Shown here: positions 25,678 to 30,676 of the stretch, piece after piece
Position numbering within the stretch: position 1 is the first letter of the stretch
Layout of the letters: every line of letters begins with the position of its first letter
IMG/VR virus record: IMGVR_UViG_3300030098_004595
Coordinates: 22,830 to 53,505 of that record
Source of the DNA: a virus
Length of the DNA stretch: 30,676 bases
Reading direction: 5' to 3' (one strand)
Position numbers and translations under genes: made by a program
The notes under the pieces: model-generated
The model's database searches: none
Seen by the model: only the letters and a program-made list of their open reading frames with translations
Told to the model about the DNA's origin: nothing

Positions 25678-26076
25678 TTATGCCTCAGCAGCCCATATGC
25701 CAGTTGAAGCAGTAACATACCAATCAGTACCATCTGAAACTAAAGTGACAGAATCACCTTTAATTGCAGTTCCTTTAGTATTGATTAAGTCTTTATTAGC
25801 AACTCCACCTAAATCAACAACAGAACCAGCAAGGGTAATAGTACCCCATATTCCATCTGTTTCTTGAGGTGAAAGAGTAATAATATTGTTACCATCAGCA
25901 CCTGTGTTTACAAATGTAAACTTAAGTCCTGCTTCACAAGCTGGCAGAGTAATTACTAAAGTATCAGTAGCTACAGTAAAAACCTTACCGCTATCTCCGG
26001 CATTTAAGGTAGTAGAAGCTGTTACTGACTGAACATAATTTTCATTCCATCCAGCCTTTGCACCTAACTTAGCCAT
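25678..26076 (-). CDS. Probable head decoration protein, paralogue of the upstream gene
   Basis: 132 residues with ATG after a full AAGGAGGT site, which overlaps the preceding stop. The sequence is Thr/Val/Gly-rich and should be all beta. It contains LNAGDSGKVFTV, an ITLPACEAGLKFTF strand pair and a C-terminal KGDSVTLVSDGTDWYVTAS segment. The same three blocks occur in order in the upstream 167-residue protein, so the pair arose by duplication. Blocks of the form GD-x-V-x-L-V-x-D-G-x-x-W-Y-V are frequent in phage decoration and fibre beta domains. The place directly after the major capsid gene and the strong binding site fit a high-copy capsid surface protein. A role in fibre or spike attachment is an alternative. 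Confidence 0.68.
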   Translation of the reverse strand: MAKLGAKAGWNENYVQSVTASTTLNAGDSGKVFTVATDTLVITLPACEAGLKFTFVNTGADGNNIITLSPQETDGIWGTITLAGSVVDLGGVANKDLINTKGTAIKGDSVTLVSDGTDWYVTASTGIWAAEA

Positions 26077-26087
26077 CAGTTACCTCC

Positions 26088-26591
26088 TTATGATCTAGTT
26101 GCTGTGCCAGATACGAAAACATTAGCCTCTAAGCAAACAGCATCCATAACATACCAGTGTTTACCATCGCATACTAAGCTAACTCTGTCTCCAGCATTAA
26201 CTGCGTTTGCAGAAGAATCCATTCTTAAAAGATCATCTGCAACCGAACTATCATGTACAGCTCCCGCATCTAAACAAGTACCAATAATAAATTCAGCTGT
26301 AGAATCAGTGAAAATATCTAGGTCTTTAGTTGCTTCAGCATCACTAGTAATATCAAGATGAAAGTGTACTTGCATCCCTTTATTAGCATATGCTGAAGGT
26401 AATCTAACAGAACACGTATTTGCAGAAACATCTACAAAGTATCTATTTCCAGCATCAGCTGAAGTCAGTATTATTGACTCGGCAGCTGCTATATGTGTAC
26501 CATCTGATCCAGGTTTGAAATGCACTATTTCTCCTGTTGAATTATCAACAGCGTTATCGAACTTATTTTGTCCGTACATTGGATTAGCCAT
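26088..26591 (-). CDS. Probable head decoration protein
   Basis: 167 residues from the ATG at 26591, chosen because AGGAGGT (26598..26604) lies 6 bases upstream; a start at 26615 would lie inside the capsid gene with no such site. After an N-terminal arm (MANPMYGQNKFDNAVDNS) the protein is beta-rich, with ILTSADAGNRYFVDVS, VRLPSAYANKGMQVHFHLD and a C-terminal GDRVSLVCDGKHWYVMDA. These match the downstream 132-residue protein in order, so both share a fold. It also has a middle insertion relative to that paralogue. It immediately follows the major capsid gene and so probably coats or cements the head. This is inference from position and fold. Confidence 0.7.
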   Translation of the reverse strand: MANPMYGQNKFDNAVDNSTGEIVHFKPGSDGTHIAAAESIILTSADAGNRYFVDVSANTCSVRLPSAYANKGMQVHFHLDITSDAEATKDLDIFTDSTAEFIIGTCLDAGAVHDSSVADDLLRMDSSANAVNAGDRVSLVCDGKHWYVMDAVCLEANVFVSGTATRS

Positions 26592-26597
26592 AATCAG

Positions 26598-26604
26598 ACC
26601 TCCT
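26598..26604 (-). promoter_or_regulatory. Ribosome binding site deciding the start of the first decoration gene
   Basis: AGGAGGT on the minus strand, 6 bases before the ATG at 26591 and overlapping the TAG of the capsid gene. Its position supports this ATG over the in-frame ATG at 26615. Confidence 0.85.
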
Positions 26605-28096
26605 ATGCTGTCCAAATAGCGTGAGACTCAGGCATTTCCCATTGCATACCAGCTTCGGTAAGAATAAGATCTACTCTGCGGTCAATTCCGCTATTTTCTA
26701 ATGTTTGAACACCAACGTAAACAGATGTGTCACGATTGATGCCGTTACCTACCAATGGACGATATTTACAATGACTCATGTTAATACCCAATAACTTAAT
26801 GTTAGTACCATCAAGGTGAATATTACGAGCTACATTCATATCTCCATAAGGTGTTGATATAACAGTAATGTCAATACCAAATACCTTCTTTTTGCCTGTT
26901 ATAGCTAAGTCAGCACGATAGTTAGAAGAAATTTCAAGATTATTCTTAAAGTATCCACCTAATTTATGCAACCAGTTAAACACAGAAGTACTACAGAAGA
27001 ACACTGTTCCTTTGCCGTTATTATAACGAGGATCTAAGTATGCTGACATATCATCTAGGAAGTCATCTGAAGTCTTAGTATTAATATCAAGACTAAATGC
27101 ATTTCCATATGTTGATATAAAGTCTACAGCACCTTGAGTGTATTGAACACCAGCACTATCTACATATTGAGAACCAAATAACAAAGATTGCTCAATGTCA
27201 AATTTGTGCTCAATTAGCTTTTCTTTCCAAATGCGTGACCATTCATTTTGCTCATATTTAAGAGCTGTAGCACGCATTGAGTTAGTCATAGCCATAGATG
27301 TTTTCCAGATCTGTGTTTGCCCATAACCTGTACCATAAGGTTGGTCTTTCCAAGTTTCAGGGTAACCAGATCCTTCAGCAAAAGCTGATCCAACTACATA
27401 ACACTTAAATTGTGCTAAGTCTTCTTCTGAGGCAGTAGTTTGACTTGAGCCACCAACAGCAACAGAAGCAGGATCATGCATAAAGAATGTAGAGCCAGTA
27501 ATACCTTTAACAACAGTACCTTCTACATTAACAAACTCACCACTATCAGTAGCATCATCAATCTTGACTATTAAATAGTCACTGTATGAAGATGCATTTG
27601 AGCTATTATCAGCAGCAGCCATAGGGACTTTAAGCAATTGACCTGGCAAAAGGAATGTAGGTTTAGTTCCTGTTCCGCCAATATAATAGTCAACTGATTT
27701 GCCCATTACATTAGTTTTGTTACCAGCAGAAGCATAATCTGTACCCATATTTAGATAGATCTTGCTTCCTGCATCTGCGTTTGCATTTGCGTCTGTTCCT
27801 TGTGATGTTGTAAAAGTAGCACCACCTGTATTTACATAAGCATATCGTTTATGCCATGAACCACGTTTTTCTGTGAATTTAAAAGCAGGGTCATCCGTTG
27901 CTTGTTTATTCACCTTACTTACGAATCGAAAGAATGGGTCTTGAGATAGTGACAATTCAGATACACGTTCACCGAAGTTATATCGTCTTCGTAAATCACC
28001 TGTACCTAAAGTTGTACCTAATCTGCTACCAGCTGAACCTAATGCGTTATCACTTAACGCGGCACTCTGTAACCCATTTTCAAAGATATCTGCCAT
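26603..28096 (-). CDS. Major capsid protein
   Basis: 497 residues with ATG after AAAAGGAGA. It follows the scaffolding gene and precedes decoration and adaptor genes, the standard place for the coat subunit. The N-terminal arm (residues 1-60) is Ser/Gly/Leu-rich and leads into DPFFRFVSKV and KFTEKRGSWHKRYAYV (73-88), which look like the N-arm and E-loop entry of HK97-fold coats. Size fits podoviral coats, and there is no signal peptide, membrane segment or coiled coil. The middle is mixed alpha/beta with a strand-rich Ser/Thr/Gly part, and the C-terminus (GINRDTSVYVGVQTLENSGI, then a VDLILTEAGMQWEMP segment) has the strand pattern of the axial domain. Named family not determined. Confidence 0.87.
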   Translation of the reverse strand: MADIFENGLQSAALSDNALGSAGSRLGTTLGTGDLRRRYNFGERVSELSLSQDPFFRFVSKVNKQATDDPAFKFTEKRGSWHKRYAYVNTGGATFTTSQGTDANANADAGSKIYLNMGTDYASAGNKTNVMGKSVDYYIGGTGTKPTFLLPGQLLKVPMAAADNSSNASSYSDYLIVKIDDATDSGEFVNVEGTVVKGITGSTFFMHDPASVAVGGSSQTTASEEDLAQFKCYVVGSAFAEGSGYPETWKDQPYGTGYGQTQIWKTSMAMTNSMRATALKYEQNEWSRIWKEKLIEHKFDIEQSLLFGSQYVDSAGVQYTQGAVDFISTYGNAFSLDINTKTSDDFLDDMSAYLDPRYNNGKGTVFFCSTSVFNWLHKLGGYFKNNLEISSNYRADLAITGKKKVFGIDITVISTPYGDMNVARNIHLDGTNIKLLGINMSHCKYRPLVGNGINRDTSVYVGVQTLENSGIDRRVDLILTEAGMQWEMPESHAIWTA

Positions 28097-28119
28097 GAGA
28101 TTATCTCCTTTTATTTAGG

Positions 28120-28145
28120 TTGTTATTATTATGGCAGTATAACAA
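28120..28145 (-). repeat. 7-bp perfect inverted repeat before the capsid gene
   Basis: TTGTTAT (28120..28126) and ATAACAA (28139..28145) are perfect inverted arms around 12 bases, inside the 53-base gap between scaffold and capsid genes. The repeat lies about 25 bases upstream of the capsid start. It may be a weak hairpin that tunes translation or stability of the capsid mRNA, or chance in AT-rich sequence. Confidence 0.4.
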
Positions 28146-28149
28146 AATG

Positions 28150-29007
28150 TTACCCACCGAACAAGTCGTCAAAGTCCACATCTGAACCCATGATTGAATC
28201 AAATGCTTGATCATCAGCGGATACTTCTGCTCTTGGACTATTGACACCACCGGCACTTGTTGGAATGTTTCTTACATTCTTCATCTGTTCCATCATATCT
28301 TGTTTAGTAGATCTGGCTACATTAGCACTAGCTTTATCACGATTCAAAAGATAATACATGTCATCTAATGTCATTCGTCTTTGTTGAGCTTGGCCAATTA
28401 TTTCCTGAACTTGCTCATCAGTAAATTCATGTCTATTTTTAAAGTCCATAATTTCACGCTGTTTAGCCATTTTAGCACGTGCTTGTAATGAACGTTTACG
28501 CTCATCATCAAGTATTCCACCTACTCTATTTTGAACTAATCTATCAACATGAGCATTAAAAACTTTAGCTGAATCAGAATCTGGATTACCCATTGCATCA
28601 CTTTCGTCATAAATGAAGTCTTCATCTAATCCTAGTTGTTCTTTTACTGATTTTGAAGGCTTTCCACCTTCAACAAGATAATTACGAACATGGTCAACAA
28701 GACCGCTGTCACGTTTCATCGCTTCGAGAACTGGTACAAATGGCTTTAACTCATTAATTTGCTCACGCATCTTAACGGCTTCACGACTTGAATCTTTGTA
28801 CCGTTTTTCCCAATCAACATCATTAGTACTGGTGCCCTCAATATTTTGTTGCTGGGTTGCCTGTGTAGGGCCAGCTGTATTCTGAGGGGTTGCCTCTATC
28901 GGTTGATCATCCATGATCGCTCCATTTACCTGGCGATCCATTGCATCAAAGAAGTCATCAGAGCCAAATTCCTTTGGGTTACCTTCAACTTGCTTTTCAT
29001 TTTTCAT
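28150..29007 (-). CDS. Scaffolding protein
   Basis: 285 residues with ATG after AAGGAGA. The first 60 residues are disordered-looking and rich in Gln, Thr, Pro and Asn. A charged helical region starts at W66 (DWEKRYKDSSREAVKMREQI) and runs on as LKPFVPVLEAMKRDSGLV, a pattern I know from phage scaffolds. The middle is Arg/Lys/Gln-rich helix, and the last 20 residues are acidic (MGSDVDFDDLFGG). An internal acidic/helical protein between portal and coat genes, without cysteine or membrane segments, is the classic scaffold that guides capsid assembly and leaves or is degraded. No protease gene is evident nearby, so exit rather than cleavage is possible. Confidence 0.83.
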   Translation of the reverse strand: MKNEKQVEGNPKEFGSDDFFDAMDRQVNGAIMDDQPIEATPQNTAGPTQATQQQNIEGTSTNDVDWEKRYKDSSREAVKMREQINELKPFVPVLEAMKRDSGLVDHVRNYLVEGGKPSKSVKEQLGLDEDFIYDESDAMGNPDSDSAKVFNAHVDRLVQNRVGGILDDERKRSLQARAKMAKQREIMDFKNRHEFTDEQVQEIIGQAQQRRMTLDDMYYLLNRDKASANVARSTKQDMMEQMKNVRNIPTSAGGVNSPRAEVSADDQAFDSIMGSDVDFDDLFGG

Positions 29008-29023
29008 TTAACTCTCCTTAGTT

Positions 29024-30676
29024 TTAAGATTTATCATTCTTGTCTTGCAGGTTTTTTATGTGATTAGAAACATTATCTTGCAACCTGCGGTTTTCATTGT
29101 CAAGATTACGCTGCCTCTCATTACGCAACATTTTCTGTTGTGTACGAGTTTCATTGTATTCTTTATCCATCGCACTATTTGCATTATCACGCTTCTTATT
29201 AATCTCCATAGCAGCTTGCATTACTTTGCCTTTTATACCAGCTTGTACTAATTGACGCTGTAAAGTTTCAATTGTACCTTGTGCATCTTTAAGCTCAGAT
29301 TCCATGCTACTAACTTGTCCTTGCAATCTAGAATATGTACTTTTACGCTTAGCAATACTTTCTTTATTTCTGATATCGGTTTCTGATAACAGGGCGATAT
29401 CATCAATAACACCTAATTGCATAAGCTCTTTTAGCTCGTCCAAATATGCCCAGCGATTAACAGGCAAGGTTGAACCAGCAACAATCCTAACATCAAACTT
29501 AGCTGAGGCATAATCTTTAAATTTACCTACAGCTTCACCAAGATCATTGTACATTGGTACATTAATCTCAATTTCTTTTTCTTCATGTAATGCATTTGGT
29601 TGCACTACTCTAAATACTTTATTTGCAGTATATACAGATTGAGTAAATTGGGCTGTTATAATACCCAACTGTTTTAACGCAGGCTCTACAGAGTTTTTAA
29701 GCCATTGCTTTACTCTACGTGTACCATACTCATCCATTGCAAGCATACCTCTATATGTTTCATGCTGAGCCCTAGTGTCTCCTTGCATTGCCCCATATAT
29801 ACCAGCTAAATACTCCATATCTTGCTTGCCCTCATTAACAATGCCAAAAAATGCATTAGATAATGGAGCAGGTTGCACTGGAGTAGGAGGAGTTGCACCT
29901 GGCCTTATTGGCAATAACGCTCCAGGTGAGCTTGCATATTGCTCCCAGTAATCTGTATCAATACTACCTTCTTCATGCATCCATCTTAAACTACTTCCCA
30001 AAGATGCATTGTGTACCATTAATTGATGTGCTTTATTCATCTCTCTTTGCTTACCTATTAATGGTGATACTGCAGAAATTGGATATGGTGTGCCAGTCCA
30101 TTTAAAATGGAAAGGAACAATAGGGTACTCAGTAATTCTATCTGGAAGGTACTTAGTATATATTGTTTTATCTCCAATAACTACAGTTTGCTTAATCCTT
30201 GTTCCAAAAAACGAAATTCTATCAATAACTAAAGATGCAAAAGTTTTATCTTTCATTAAGATATTAAACTCTTTTTCGCTAATAATTTTATTCTCTACCT
30301 TAGAAGCCTCTGCTTGCAGTTCTGACATGTATTCTTGCCTTGCTGCATTTAATTGCTGACTCATTAATTCTTGAGCTTTTTTTATTTCTAAATTATATCT
30401 CTCCTCTATCATAGATCCAGATTCTACTGCTTGTCGCATTTGTTGATCTTGTTCTTTTAGCTTGACCATCATTTCTTCAGTCATCTCTTTAAGGCGAACA
30501 TCAACTTGCATTTTAATACGATTTAATTCAGATTGATCTGGTGGAACCCTATAGAAAACATTAATATAAGGAATTTTTTCTTTCTCATAAACCTCAAAAA
30601 GCTCTAATAGTTTATCGCCTTCTCCAGTCTTAGGGTCTATGCTTTCACCTTCTTCAATATCTTTATAATCAAAATC
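29024..30676 (-). CDS. Portal protein (5' end beyond window)
   Basis: The frame stays open from the TAA at 29024 to the window edge, so 550 residues are seen and the N-terminus is missing; the in-frame ATG at 30511 is internal. The core ends with strands and helices typical of P22-like portals: TEYPIVPFHFKWTGTPYPIS, then GKQREMNKAHQLMVHNASLG, and further ETYRGMLAMDEYGTRRVKQWL. These correspond to the clip/stem region of podoviral portals, the ring through which DNA enters and leaves. Unusually, about 75 residues of the visible N-terminal part (about visible residues 56-130) are a Gln/Glu/Met-rich coiled coil inserted before the core. The last 100 residues are highly charged helix, as for a portal barrel. 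Confidence 0.85.
   Translation of the reverse strand, partial: DFDYKDIEEGESIDPKTGEGDKLLELFEVYEKEKIPYINVFYRVPPDQSELNRIKMQVDVRLKEMTEEMMVKLKEQDQQMRQAVESGSMIEERYNLEIKKAQELMSQQLNAARQEYMSELQAEASKVENKIISEKEFNILMKDKTFASLVIDRISFFGTRIKQTVVIGDKTIYTKYLPDRITEYPIVPFHFKWTGTPYPISAVSPLIGKQREMNKAHQLMVHNASLGSSLRWMHEEGSIDTDYWEQYASSPGALLPIRPGATPPTPVQPAPLSNAFFGIVNEGKQDMEYLAGIYGAMQGDTRAQHETYRGMLAMDEYGTRRVKQWLKNSVEPALKQLGIITAQFTQSVYTANKVFRVVQPNALHEEKEIEINVPMYNDLGEAVGKFKDYASAKFDVRIVAGSTLPVNRWAYLDELKELMQLGVIDDIALLSETDIRNKESIAKRKSTYSRLQGQVSSMESELKDAQGTIETLQRQLVQAGIKGKVMQAAMEINKKRDNANSAMDKEYNETRTQQKMLRNERQRNLDNENRRLQDNVSNHIKNLQDKNDKS

Noticed and set aside
1-30676. Stop-codon reassignment (TAG or TGA) as in some crAss-like phages.
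   Set aside because: Gene ends agree with TAG as a real stop, often immediately followed by a new start and a ribosome binding site; frames are not interrupted by in-frame TAG.

Overview
The window is a piece of a tailed-phage genome, most likely a podovirus (short-tailed phage). All genes lie on the minus strand, are packed almost end to end, and read from right to left. Base composition looks AT-rich, roughly one third G+C by eye. Most genes have a strong AGGAGG-type ribosome binding site, and several neighbours share a TAATG stop/start. TAG, TAA and TGA-free standard decoding fits throughout, with TAG used as a normal stop. The style resembles phages of AT-rich aquatic bacteria. Strong Shine-Dalgarno use argues against a Bacteroidota host, but the host cannot be named from this sequence.

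Layout in transcription order. (1) Head module, 30676 to about 23900: portal protein (its start lies beyond the window), scaffolding protein, major capsid protein, two small paralogous beta-rich proteins (probable head decoration), then three head-tail adaptor/connector-like genes. (2) Small structural and membrane/lysis-like genes, 23860 to 21524: two small beta-rich proteins, a 48-residue single-span membrane peptide, a calcineurin-type metallophosphoesterase, a holin-like protein with a membrane segment plus coiled coil, a 65-residue protein and a 42-residue basic peptide. (3) Tail, 21552 to 15911: a 1308-residue tail nozzle/stabiliser-like protein and a tail fibre. (4) Internal virion/ejection block, 15848 to 1: a small glycine-rich membrane-active protein, a protein with a cysteine-rich C-terminus, two helical proteins, then three giant proteins of 1456, 1471 and at least 720 residues.

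The most interesting reading is that the 1471-residue protein (2162..6577) carries, in the right order, short motifs of multi-subunit-type RNA polymerases: an Arg-x-Pro...Asp-x-Asp-x-Asp block like the beta-prime double-psi beta-barrel, an F-loop-like GS...N..M block, and a bridge-helix-like SGMLTAK block. A possible beta-like barrel with two lysines lies just upstream. Its position among ejection proteins suggests a virion-packaged RNA polymerase delivered with the DNA, analogous in role to the phage N4 and crAss-like phi14:2 virion polymerases. The Asp motif is DNDYD rather than the usual DFDGD, so the enzyme would be divergent. This is a motif-level inference and has not been tested by any search or structure prediction.

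The few non-coding gaps are all under 80 bases. They hold ribosome binding sites, one GC-rich inverted repeat (25625..25662) and one 7-bp inverted repeat before the capsid gene. I see no tRNA, CRISPR array, insertion sequence, integrase, attachment site or clear promoter.
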